Positions 17,181 through 24,237 of a stretch of DNA of 64,000 nucleotides are shown one piece after another. Each line of letters opens with the position of its first letter. The stretch's first letter is position 1. The stretch covers positions 4,439,501-4,503,500 of the forward strand of contig NZ_CP034346.1 of assembly GCF_003991425.1 (NCBI RefSeq). Direction: 5' to 3'. The stretch is from Paenibacillus lutimineralis (GTDB taxonomy: Bacteria > Bacillota > Bacilli > Paenibacillales > Paenibacillaceae). A program made the translations under genes and the position numbers. The notes beneath the pieces were generated by a model. The model had not been told where the DNA came from. It saw nothing but the letters and a program-made list of their open reading frames with translations, and made no database searches.

Positions 17181-17670
17181 TTAAAACGGTAGGTCGTCGT
17201 TGATCTCATTCACACCGTCCATCGGGTCATCTGCTGCAGCTGCAGCCTCTTCAAGAGTCATCTGATTCGGATCATCAACTTCAACCGTAACATCTGGATT
17301 GATCTTCCTTTTCAATCCCTCACGGTACTCCTTCTGATGCTCTTCGAACTCCTCGATGGTTTCGTCCGATTCGGTAATTGTCAGGGTTACATCATGACCA
17401 GCCTTCTTGTAAAACTCAAAGTTTTTTTCAGCTGACGGGTCTCCTTTAACTTCGAAATCCAAAACAGTCTTTTTAGCATCCTTGGACGACTTTTTTAAAC
17501 TCTGCTGTAAGCTGCTGCTCAACACCATCGATGCTAAGGATTACTACAGAGCGCGTCATTTCGTTCAGCTCCGGCCTCTGTTCGTCCTCGCCTTTTACAT
17601 AAAACTGCACTAGTTCCTTTTTCGAATCCTTCGATTGTTTGTTGAAACCAGCTTTGATTGTGATCGACAT
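17181..17670 (-). pseudogene. frameshifted protein with an internal duplication and an SSB-like C-terminal tip
   Basis: Two overlapping frames join at a run of six A (near 17488): with five A the protein reads EFKKSSKDAKKTVL without a break, about 162 residues. The two halves resemble each other (QSKDSKKELVQFYVKGED versus SSKDAKKTVLDFEVKGD), a tandem domain duplication. The end is strongly acidic and finishes NEINDDLPF, the same tip (DDLPF) that single-strand DNA-binding proteins use to recruit replication partners. It may therefore be a phage ssDNA-binding or annealing protein; the fold is not recognised by me. The six-A run might also be a sequencing error. Confidence 0.55.
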
Positions 17671-17707
17671 TGTAATTTCCCCTCTCGGAATAATTTATGG
17701 AATAATT

Positions 17708-18013
17708 TCAGTTGGTTTTGACAGGTTGCTTTGTTTCCGGGACTTCCCCTTCGTCTAAGTCCCCATACTCTGTTTTTAGGTCCATACCGTAATGCTCACA
17801 AATCGCCCGAATGCCTAGCGCAATATAATATTGCTTCTGCTCTGGCGTCTCGCATTCATTGGCTTTTTCAAGAGAAGTGCACAACGATTCTACAAACTGT
17901 TCATGTTTTTTGGATGCTTCCAGTTGTTCTCGTTTAGCCTTGTCATACTTGTCTGCCTTTACTTTGATGCTTTGGAAGCTCTCATAATCAATCGTCACTG
18001 TGGCGTTATTCAT
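17708..18013 (-). CDS. hypothetical element protein, coiled-coil type
   Basis: 101 residues from the ATG at 18013 (GGGG eight bases before). Contains IKVKADKYDKAKREQLEASK, a charged helical stretch, and the end EVPETKQPVKTN. No family recognised. The ATG overlaps the TGA of a short reading frame upstream (ATGA), which points to coupled translation. Confidence 0.55.
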   Translation of the reverse strand: MNNATVTIDYESFQSIKVKADKYDKAKREQLEASKKHEQFVESLCTSLEKANECETPEQKQYYIALGIRAICEHYGMDLKTEYGDLDEGEVPETKQPVKTN

Positions 18014-18093
18014 CTGCTTGCCCCGATCTTCTTGCAATGCTCGGCAATCTGCTCCGGCGTCCACGTTTCAGTTTTAAGCCCCTTATCCAACAA
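18010..18093 (-). CDS. possible 27-residue small protein
   Basis: Starts at TTG 18093 (or 18090) behind GGAAGGTGAT and ends in the ATGA overlap with the next gene. The peptide contains LKTETWTPEQIAEHCKKIG, which looks like a helix-turn-helix fragment. Evidence is only the coupling and ribosome site; it also overlaps the end of the upstream gene. Confidence 0.35.
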   Translation of the reverse strand: MLDKGLKTETWTPEQIAEHCKKIGASR

Positions 18094-18397
18094 TGTGATC
18101 ACCTTCCGCTAAAGCAGCATACAGCCTGTTGTATACGCCCCATAGTCTGGCATTATCCATTGGTAATACGCCTATTATTGCTTGCACTTCTTCTAATGCT
18201 TTACGTAGGCTAGATATGGTTTCGTCCTTGTCGGCAATCTGCTGCTGCATGTGATCAACCAGCTCAAGTACACGGTCGAACATCACTTCTTCGCTAGTCG
18301 CTATTGTCGGACGTCCTTCTGCTATTCTTACAAATAACGCTTCTTCACTGATGATTAATTCAAGTCCGTCGAGAAGCTTATAGACTCGTTCTTCCAT
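18083..18397 (-). CDS. hypothetical element protein with central coiled coil
   Basis: 104 residues; GAGAGG six bases before the ATG. The middle (VLELVDHMQQQIADKDETIS) is a predicted coiled coil. No family recognised. First gene of the left minus-strand group in the element, transcribed away from the DUF3231 gene at 18494. Confidence 0.6.
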   Translation of the reverse strand: MEERVYKLLDGLELIISEEALFVRIAEGRPTIATSEEVMFDRVLELVDHMQQQIADKDETISSLRKALEEVQAIIGVLPMDNARLWGVYNRLYAALAEGDHIVG

Positions 18398-18493
18398 CCC
18401 TTTACCTCTCCCCTCTAATTTGAACTTAATGAGTTAATATCTTGTTTCTGGGTATTATATATCTGTAAGATCATTACAAAAGGAGCGATTTCA

Positions 18494-19009
18494 ATGGGTG
18501 TTTTAAGCGGAAATCCTAAAGATGAACCAATGCACTATGGTGAGGTTTTTGGTGTATGGACGGCCTCAATGGCAGCCAAAGGCGCCGTATCATGCTACCA
18601 GGCATATTTAAACCATGCTGGTGACAAAGACCTAAAAAAAATACTTAATGATCTAATTGATCAAGCCAAACTGGAGATTAAGGAGTGCGATACATTACTC
18701 AGTGATAATGGGATTCCATCGGCTCCGATTATGCCAGAAAGACCATCAGTAAAGCTTGAAGACATTCCAGCAGGCGCAAGATTTACTGATCCTGAAATTG
18801 CTGCTAAAATTGCGGTTGACACTTCTGCAGGCTTAGTTGCTTGTAGTCAGGTAATGGGGCAATCCATTCGAGAAGATGTCGGCGCCTTATTCGCTAAATA
18901 CCATCTATCCAAAGCAGCTTTGGGCCTTAAAATATTGCAATTGAACAAAGAAAAGGGATGGCTCATTCCTCCTCCTCTTCAAATACAGAGGCCCGAGTCT
19001 GAAAAGTGA
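18494..19009 (+). CDS. DUF3231 family protein (ferritin-like, spore-associated family)
   Basis: 171 residues; AAGGAG eight bases before the ATG. The text HYGEVFGVWTASMAAKGAVS, DLIDQAKLEIKECDTLLSDN and IPSAPIMPERP is typical of one DUF3231 repeat; Bacillus members with two repeats (about 330 residues) are common, so this is a half-length version. Family members are predicted to be four-helix bundles and some are expressed in sporulation. It is the only plus-strand protein gene inside the element and probably cargo. Confidence 0.8.
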   Translation: MGVLSGNPKDEPMHYGEVFGVWTASMAAKGAVSCYQAYLNHAGDKDLKKILNDLIDQAKLEIKECDTLLSDNGIPSAPIMPERPSVKLEDIPAGARFTDPEIAAKIAVDTSAGLVACSQVMGQSIREDVGALFAKYHLSKAALGLKILQLNKEKGWLIPPPLQIQRPESEK

Positions 19010-19061
19010 TTCGATTCTATACTAGGGGATTGGTTTTTTACCTCTCCCCTCCAAAATACAG

Positions 19062-19190
19062 TTATCCCTCCCAATTCCACAGCCCGATTTCTCCTTTTTT
19101 GAATACCTTTACGAAGCGACCCCAATTGTCCCAATACTCATCCTCAATTACTTCAAATTCGCAAGGCTTACATCTCGATTCCTCAGGCAT
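19062..19190 (-). CDS. 42-residue hypothetical protein
   Basis: Too short for usual gene finders but has an excellent GAGGAGGTAAAAGG in front of the ATG at 19190. The peptide has a CKPCEFEVIEDEYWDNWGRF core with a CxxC and many aromatic residues, ending GLWNWEG. Typical small phage accessory protein; function unknown. Confidence 0.55.
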   Translation of the reverse strand: MPEESRCKPCEFEVIEDEYWDNWGRFVKVFKKGEIGLWNWEG

Positions 19191-19247
19191 CCTTTTACCT
19201 CCTCAAAATAAAGTCAATTGCTCGGGCCGTTCCAACTCCACGACCCC

Positions 19248-19466
19248 CTACACTGCAAACCAATCCCAATTAGCCGCTGGCCACGCCCCGGCGTCATGCT
19301 CCGTTCGAAAGTAAACCACTTCTTCGCCGCTAGAAATTTTCACTCGATCCACAAATCGCACGGGACCGGGCGTAATCGTATGAATATCATGGGTCCAGTC
19401 TCCGGGTGGTGATTGCCTTATGCTGGCCAGCAGCGTCATGCATTCATCGTGAGCGAGCTGCTTCAT
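19248..19466 (-). CDS. 72-residue phage protein, probably shortened by a nonsense codon
   Basis: GAGGGG lies six bases before the ATG, which overlaps the TGA of the methylase fragment. After the TAG stop the same frame continues for 16 codons to TGA at 19203 and ends ELERPEQLTLF. QLTLF at a C-terminus is a consensus sliding-clamp binding motif, so the original product may have been 88 residues with a clamp-binding tail. No family recognised. Confidence 0.5.
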   Translation of the reverse strand: MKQLAHDECMTLLASIRQSPPGDWTHDIHTITPGPVRFVDRVKISSGEEVVYFRTEHDAGAWPAANWDWFAV

Positions 19467-19625
19467 GCCAGCCCCTCGAAATCGAAAAGGGTGGGGATAT
19501 CAACTTCCATTTCTGCAGCCTGCAGGTATCCGATGCCATCCCGGAAATAATCTGTATTAAGCTCAATCCCATACCCGCGACGCCCCATCTTGACTGCCTG
19601 CATCGGGACTGTCATCAGGCCACCG
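19463..19625 (-). pseudogene. C-terminal fragment of a phage DNA methyltransferase
   Basis: The frame reads FGGLMTVPMQAVKMGRRGYG, then IELNTDYFRDGIGYLQAAE, and ends PTLFDFEGLA before TGA. This is the motif-I region (DPFGG.GTV...A...GR...GIEL) of N4/N6 DNA methyltransferases in the permuted beta class. The target-recognition part and catalytic motif are missing, and the frame has no start. Upstream it runs out of frame into the 19563-19778 gene, so a deletion probably fused the two. Confidence 0.7.
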
Positions 19626-19778
19626 AACAGCTTCTTCGTCAGATAAGGTATTATTCACCGCGTCTCCAAGGAGTGATAACCAACCTCTTACTGATTCGTT
19701 TCCTAGTGACGCTCGAAACATATGCGCATTGTAATCACGGAGCATTTCAATGAGTTTGTCCTTTTGAATACCGGCCAC
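19563..19778 (-). CDS. hypothetical protein, C-terminus created by a deletion junction
   Basis: 71 residues from GTG 19778 behind AGAAGAGTAGCGGG, five bases after the lipoprotein gene. Its last ~20 residues (from PDDSPDAGS) are encoded out of frame by the methylase fragment, so only the first ~50 residues are ancestral (KDKLIEMLRDYNAHMFRASL). No family recognised. Confidence 0.45.
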   Translation of the reverse strand: MAGIQKDKLIEMLRDYNAHMFRASLGNESVRGWLSLLGDAVNNTLSDEEAVRWPDDSPDAGSQDGASRVWD

Positions 19779-19783
19779 CCCCG

Positions 19784-20059
19784 CTACTCTTCTTCTACAA
19801 TCACAGTCGCATTGTAGATCAGGATCCGTTTCCCGTCTAAATCGAACTTGATCTTGTTTCCGTACTCATTGACCTCGACATCAAACTTTCCCTTGTACGT
19901 CTTAATTGCATTGCCGCCTTGATCATACACAGTAGCCACACGCTGCAACCCGTTTATGTTCGATCCAAAGTCCTTGACAGCCCGATCCCAACTTTCACAC
20001 CCAGCCAACACAAATAAGACAGCCAGAGCAGCTGCCATAATTAACAGTTTTCTTTTCAA
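19784..20059 (-). CDS. DUF5052-like phage lipoprotein
   Basis: 91 residues. Signal peptide with lipobox LAGC (acylated Cys near residue 20), followed by ESWDRAVKDFGSNI and the end FDLDGKRILIYNATVIVEE. This agrees with DUF5052 lipoproteins found in phages and prophages of Firmicutes. Likely an exported lysogenic-conversion product anchored to the membrane; role unknown. Confidence 0.72.
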   Translation of the reverse strand: MKRKLLIMAAALAVLFVLAGCESWDRAVKDFGSNINGLQRVATVYDQGGNAIKTYKGKFDVEVNEYGNKIKFDLDGKRILIYNATVIVEEE

Positions 20060-20065
20060 CTTTAG

Positions 20066-20410
20066 TCACCCTTTATCCAGCCGTTTTTTTCTCCTTCGAT
20101 TTCCGACCCAAAACAAAATAAACACCACCACAATCGGCAGTGTTACGCATAGTGTAAGCATCAATCCCGCTTCGATCAACTTGTCGCCCATTGATATGAA
20201 AGGCGGAACAACGAGAGTAAATCCCAACATTACCGGCCAGATCGGCGAGAGCACAATCGAAAACAAGATGCAGACAATGAACACTGCAGCCACAGGGTAA
20301 TTCTTCTTTTTAACTACAGTTCGTGCTGCTGAAGCAAGTCCGGCGGCGGCTACAATCATGCCAACGATCATGTAAATAGTAAAGAATATCACGACCCATC
20401 CTCCCAACAC
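20066..20410 (-). CDS. small integral membrane protein
   Basis: 114 residues with three strongly hydrophobic helices (about 5-28, 39-62, 80-102) and a basic tail NRRRKKRLDKG. Not recognised; not an obvious holin, which would be expected next to an endolysin gene that is absent. Overlaps the metallopeptidase-like gene by 22 bases. Confidence 0.6.
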   Translation of the reverse strand: MLGGWVVIFFTIYMIVGMIVAAAGLASAARTVVKKKNYPVAAVFIVCILFSIVLSPIWPVMLGFTLVVPPFISMGDKLIEAGLMLTLCVTLPIVVVFILFWVGNRRRKKRLDKG

Positions 20411-20760
20411 CTCGCCATTATTTCATTGGCCCGCTTGTGGATAGCATCAAAAGCATCGGACCATTCTCGGCCATGTCCTGCCTCTTTACCAGCAACCACA
20501 TGAGCGAGTTCATGAGCAAGTACCTCTGCAGCTGCCGTCACTTTGATATGCGGAGATACCCCAACTACAGGCGTGCCGCCATCATCTGGGAAAAACGTGT
20601 ATCCGAACTCCGGCTTTTTGAAGGTTATCGCCCTGCTGAACTTATCCTTAAGGTCATCTCCAGAGAGTGTCGGGTCCCAGTGTATTAGAGCATCAAGCTC
20701 TGGATACAATCCTTTGGCGGCTACGGTAACCGCAGAAAATATATCATTGTCGATGTACAC
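20389..20760 (-). CDS. SprT/WLM-like zinc metallopeptidase-type protein
   Basis: 123 residues from GTG 20760 (GGAGG eight bases before). The zinc motif HELAHVVAG is followed by GHGREW, giving HExxH...H as in SprT-like proteases and phage relatives. Lacks any signal peptide, so acts inside the cell. The substrate is unknown; SprT-like domains often handle DNA-protein crosslinks. Confidence 0.68.
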   Translation of the reverse strand: MYIDNDIFSAVTVAAKGLYPELDALIHWDPTLSGDDLKDKFSRAITFKKPEFGYTFFPDDGGTPVVGVSPHIKVTAAAEVLAHELAHVVAGKEAGHGREWSDAFDAIHKRANEIMARCWEDGS

Positions 20761-20765
20761 TACGA

Positions 20766-21137
20766 TTAGACCTCCTCATAAACGACATCTGCTCCACGTT
20801 GCTGGTACATTCGCAGTACGCGGCTTTCATGCGTAGGATTAAGCCAATACTCTCCTACAAAGATTATCAGCATAGTCCACGGGCACAATCCGTCTAATTG
20901 CCAATCCTTATCAATGAACTTCACTCGGCTTTCCTTCGGGTACTTATCCCGTATTATTCTCCAGAGGAACTTCGCTTGTCCAATGTCCTTTCCTACCACA
21001 AGGATGGTGTCATATCGCTTTTCCTCAGACTCGGACATATCAAGGCTGTTTAGCTTATCTCTGGCTTGATTTATGGTCATCGCACCGATGAATACATCGT
21101 TGGTAAATGGGCCGAAATCAACAACACCGTTATTCAT
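20766..21137 (-). CDS. hypothetical phage protein
   Basis: 123 residues. A central hydrophobic strand (YDTILVVGKDIGQAKFLWRI) and a second (TMLIIFVGEYWLN) suggest an alpha/beta fold such as an unrecognised nucleotide-binding or Rossmann-like domain. The stop of the preceding gene overlaps its start by four bases. No family identified. Confidence 0.55.
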   Translation of the reverse strand: MNNGVVDFGPFTNDVFIGAMTINQARDKLNSLDMSESEEKRYDTILVVGKDIGQAKFLWRIIRDKYPKESRVKFIDKDWQLDGLCPWTMLIIFVGEYWLNPTHESRVLRMYQQRGADVVYEEV

Positions 21138-21466
21138 GATGATGTCTCTTTCCCTTCAATCCTCGCCCGTAGCACATCCATCTTCTCCTTGATCTCTGAT
21201 TTGATCTTAGCAATCTGCTTCTGAATCTTTTTTTCTTGTTTAATAGCCTCAGTCAAAGATGCGCGAGGGTCTACAGTTCGCCCCAACACATTCCTAATCT
21301 TCGCTTGCAGTTTTCTTATCTCCGGGTTGGTGTAAAAGGCCACATATTCCTGCTTGCAGTGCGGGCAGACGAAGTAAACCTTGTCTACGCCGTCACCAAT
21401 CCTGACCGTTTGGAAATCTTCGAGTTCAAATGACTGTTGGCAGCTGGCATCACAAAAAGCCTTCAT
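21134..21466 (-). CDS. phage zinc-ribbon protein with C-terminal coiled coil
   Basis: 110 residues from the ATG at 21466 (GGAGG ten bases before). Zinc ligands CDASC near the start and CPHC near residue 37; the rest (SLTEAIKQEKKIQKQIAKIK) is a long charged coiled coil. Small zinc-ribbon proteins of this type are common in phages without known function. Confidence 0.58.
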   Translation of the reverse strand: MKAFCDASCQQSFELEDFQTVRIGDGVDKVYFVCPHCKQEYVAFYTNPEIRKLQAKIRNVLGRTVDPRASLTEAIKQEKKIQKQIAKIKSEIKEKMDVLRARIEGKETSS

Positions 21467-21482
21467 AGTTTCATTCCCTCCA

Positions 21483-21511
21483 AAAGAAAAAAGTCGCTCA
21501 TTTAAGCGACT
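21483..21511 (-). terminator. terminator behind the DUF2441 gene
   Basis: AGTCGCT/AGCGACT stem followed by TTTTTTC on the minus strand; the first arm includes the DUF2441 stop codon. It separates the HEPN-like/DUF2441 pair from the phage genes downstream. Confidence 0.78.
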
Positions 21512-22170
21512 ATAGTTTTTCATCTACCGTATAATTAATCTCCTCTAAAACCTCGACATCACCTTCGAATAATATTTCAGCTTGATAGCTATTCTGAGCG
21601 CCATCCCCGGACCAATATTTGATTGCATTTTCACGTAGTACATTCAACGGTCTGGTGTTCAGAATTAAAAAATCTTGGTTTGCACGATGTAACTTACCGG
21701 TCAACTTCACACTGAATAATTTACCTTCTCTTCCGAGATTCCCCCACCAATAAATAAAAGGTTTTGAATCCATTGGCATTACCCACAGACCTCTTTGGCG
21801 TGAAGGGTAGTCCGGAAACATTTCTGCTCTAACTTCTTCAAATACAACCTCTCTCAAAGTTATAAGATAGTGGTTTAAAGTCGAATTCAAACAATGAATA
21901 GTATATTGGTGGTTATCATAGTTATAGAATTCACTGAATGGTTTTTTCTTTTCACCTGTTGAAATAAAACTCAGGACCTCTTCCCCTAGATTGTTTATAT
22001 CATGCCATTCCCCCAGTAATCGGACTTTCCACTAACTTCCCGATTGTTTCATAGTATGTAATATAGTTATTCTTCTCAGAACCAAACGAATATTTATCGC
22101 CCGCCGACCAATTAATTTGACTCCCTGCCCTTTGGAAATGGTAGAACAACTCGCCATTTACATATTCCAA
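21510..22170 (-). pseudogene. DUF2441-domain protein, one frameshift
   Basis: Adding one G to the run at 22014-22018 gives about 220 residues. The first part reads LFYHFQRAGSQINWSAGDKY and SEKNNYITYYETIGKL, the second HYLITLREVVFEEVRAEMF, PDYPSRQRGLWVMP and AEILFEGDVEVLEEI. These are DUF2441 hallmarks. The FYH start, the SRQRGLW strand and the terminal E-I-L-F-E block are laid out like ADP-ribosyltransferase-fold toxins; that is my inference. Start TTG 22170. Directly downstream of the HEPN-like gene, so the two probably worked together. Confidence 0.65.
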
Positions 22171-22196
22171 TGTCCTTACCGCCCCTTTAAATCAAT

Positions 22197-22852
22197 CTAA
22201 TTCCTCTTATTTAAAATTTCTCTTGTAAATTTATTCTTCCATGATTCTATATCAATCTCTTCATTTACAAGCATCGGGATTCTTTCATTACCAAAACTGA
22301 TTCCAAGATAATCGTACTGTACTCCTAAGCCTTTAAAATGCAATGTTCCTCTATGTTTAATATAGTTATACTTTTCTCTTATCAAAGCAGTTAGTTCATG
22401 ATTAAAAAAATCCCTGTAAACCTTTCTTAATTTCAAATCTCGTGATAACGTCAAAATGTAGTTGAGTTCGTCGAAATTACATTCAGTGGAAGCCCTTGCG
22501 AATTTTGATGCTTCTCGTATAACACTAATGTCATAATCCCCGTAATAAAACCAAGCAACTTGCCACGACAAATCAATACAGTAGTTATAAAATGCCAAGG
22601 CATTGAGAAGAAAATGATCGCATTGATAACATACCAATTTCATCATCCTTTGGAATAACCAATTCACCGTAATCATTTGACTCGATAAACAAAAGCGATT
22701 GTCGAGCATAGTCAGAACGAATAATAGACATCAACTATTTTAAAGCCTGCTGCAATAATATGAGGAGAAAACCTCAAGTACTGCGAGTCTTTAGGGGCAT
22801 ATTTCAGCCAAAAATGCACATCCTCTTCTTTATATAAATCTAAAGCTTCCAT
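22197..22852 (-). pseudogene. HEPN-like (Cthe_2314-type?) protein, two frameshifts
   Basis: The ATG at 22852 follows GGAGGGTTCTT. Reading MEALDLYKEEDVHFWLKYAP onward, one extra T near 22718 and one in the TTTT near 22627 break the frame; removing both gives about 217 residues ending KNKFTREILNKRN. The middle (SFLLNALAFYNYCIDLSWQV) and REKYNYIKHRGTLH resemble HEPN helical proteins, with an RxxxxxH-like spacing in IKHRGTLHFKG. Family label is tentative. First gene of a two-gene unit with DUF2441 at the right end of the element. Confidence 0.5.
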
Positions 22853-23357
22853 AAGAACCCTCCCTCGACATCACAATTCGACATCGAAGAGACCATTTCC
22901 TTTTATCCCCTAAGGATAAACCCGCGCCAGGATGACCCCTTCCCATTTCGGACTCAAACCGCTGAACCATTACCGGATTGTCAATCCCCTACGACCTTTC
23001 AGGTTGTTCAGTAAACCTTGTGGTACTCAGACGTTTGATTTTGCCCCACTCCTGGACAACATGACAACCTATCATGTCGTCCAGGCTCGAGGGACTTATT
23101 TGCGCCTTGTGCCTCCTCAACATATAGTTAGCACACTACATATGTGAGATTGTACATGTTTAGCGCAACGGGAGACACGAAGAGGGAGCTTTGCACCGTT
23201 TCGTTTTTAACCGTTATCGCGGCGATCCGGAGCGTTCACGCCCCATCGGTGTCCCTCTCTCGATTCTCCACGATACAAATATATCAGGTTAAAAGTCCAG
23301 TAACCCACATAGTTCCCTCATTTTCCCCATAAAGTTTCCCTCGAATTAATTATTTAC
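22853..23357. other. right-end non-coding stretch of the element with a strong dyad
   Basis: No supported gene. A hairpin of 13 matching pairs out of 14 (CCTGGACAACATGA / TCATGTCGTCCAGG, 23051-23085) stands out and has no T tract, so it is more like a binding site or structured RNA than a terminator. A 44-codon frame on the minus strand (starting near 23118) covers it but lacks a well-spaced ribosome site. Confidence 0.5.
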
Positions 23358-23387
23358 AAAAACAAAAAAGGCCGACCAATCACGGCC
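23358..23387 (-). terminator. terminator for the recombinase transcript in the excised circle
   Basis: GGCCG/CGGCC stem followed on the minus strand by TTTTTTGTTTTTG. In the integrated state no gene ends here; in a circle joined at the core it would follow the recombinase stop codons (TAG TAA at 23412-23407) by about 20 bases. Confidence 0.65.
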
Positions 23388-23465
23388 GACCTAATTCTAT
23401 ATATAGTTACTAACGAGCGTATTTTTTAGTTCTCATTTCAATTATTTTTGGTAGTGCATGTGACG

Positions 23466-23495
23466 TATGCGCTCTCCCAGCTGAGCTATGGCCCC
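23466..23495 (-). pseudogene. tRNA-Ala(GGC) 5' part, element junction (attR)
   Basis: The minus strand begins with acceptor strand GGGGCCA at 23495, TA, D stem GCTC, D loop AGCTGGGA, GAGC, and then leaves the tRNA sequence at CATACGTC. It pairs exactly with the 3' piece at 14513-14571. The core GGGAGAGCGCAT is shared with the other junction. Confidence 0.9.
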
Positions 23496-23617
23496 ATATC
23501 ATTTATAAAAAACTATTACAGATTAACAAACAGGACTCTTTATGTCAATATTTTTTGCGATAAAAAATTGCTAGACAACCGTAATTAGGTCAGGAGCCCT
23601 TCTAGTAGGTTGGATAC

Positions 23618-23651
23618 CTAACCGCTACTAAATATTCATATTAGCGGTTAG
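23618..23651 (-). terminator. hairpin behind the isochorismatase-like gene
   Basis: Ten-pair stem CTAACCGCTA/TAGCGGTTAG with a 14-base loop, 17 bases beyond the stop at 23668. It lacks a T run, so termination is unproven. Confidence 0.45.
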
Positions 23652-23667
23652 CCTCCTGCAGTTAAGA

Positions 23668-24237
23668 TTATTCCCCACTCCCTACATCCGCAATGAACTC
23701 CTCTGTCGTTCTCAATTTGCCGATTCTCGGGAAAATATATTTACAGCTCGATTGATGCTCTTCCTCGGAGGCAGCTGCCATCGCATCAGTAATAAAAATT
23801 TGGTTATAGCCGTGCTGGAATGCTTCTCTTGCCGTTCCTTCGACTCCAATGTTTGTCGATACCCCGCACAGAACAATCGTGTCAATGCTCCTGCGACGAA
23901 GTTGTAAATCGAGATCCGTACCAAAGAAAGCTCCCCATTGGCGTTTAGTGACAACGTAGTCCTGCCCGCTCACGCCCAATTCAGGAGCGAGCTCTGCCCA
24001 ATCCACCGGATATGACACCGCTCGAGCTGGCTGGTCAGTCTCCGGTTTTAAGGCATCGTGGCCGTCATGGAATGCAACCTTCACAAATGCGATGAAGCCA
24101 TCCTTCTCACGGAACACCTCGACCAGTCTCGCTGCCTTATCCACGACGCCTTGGTTACCATACATTCTCGTAATCCCTATTTGTAAATCGATCAGAACCA
24201 ATGCAGTTTTGCTAAAATCAAGGTTTAACGCGCTCAT
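23668..24237 (-). CDS. isochorismatase-family cysteine hydrolase
   Basis: 189 residues. The catalytic set of the family is visible: Asp in TALVLIDLQIG (near 17), Lys in VVTKRQWGAF (near 98) and Cys in IVLCGVSTNIGVEGTAREA (near 124), with the cis-peptide region just before the Cys. Substrate not predictable (relatives act on isochorismate, nicotinamide, carbamoyl compounds). Its start overlaps the end of the AbrB-type transporter gene by four bases, so transporter and hydrolase are made together. Confidence 0.88.
   Translation of the reverse strand: MSALNLDFSKTALVLIDLQIGITRMYGNQGVVDKAARLVEVFREKDGFIAFVKVAFHDGHDALKPETDQPARAVSYPVDWAELAPELGVSGQDYVVTKRQWGAFFGTDLDLQLRRRSIDTIVLCGVSTNIGVEGTAREAFQHGYNQIFITDAMAAASEEEHQSSCKYIFPRIGKLRTTEEFIADVGSGE

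Larger units (their letters stand above)
14564..23478. mobile_element. 8.9-kb prophage-like integrative element inside tRNA-Ala(GGC)
   Basis: The two ends are marked by the shared core GGGAGAGC(A/G)CAT, which occurs in the 3' tRNA piece (14560-14571) and in the 5' tRNA piece (23467-23478). Between them: a large serine recombinase at the left end, a complete tRNA-Ala, and a minus-strand run of small phage-type genes (ArpU regulator, SSB-tip protein, methylase fragment, lipoprotein, metallopeptidase-like) ending with a HEPN-like/DUF2441 pair. No capsid, tail or terminase genes are visible, so it is a remnant or satellite. At least six frameshifts and one likely deletion show decay. Confidence 0.85.

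Noticed and set aside
17473..17528. Programmed ribosomal frameshift at TTTAAAAAAG
   Set aside because: The needed shift is +1, not the -1 that such an A run normally promotes, and similar one-base changes occur in other element genes; decay or error is simpler.
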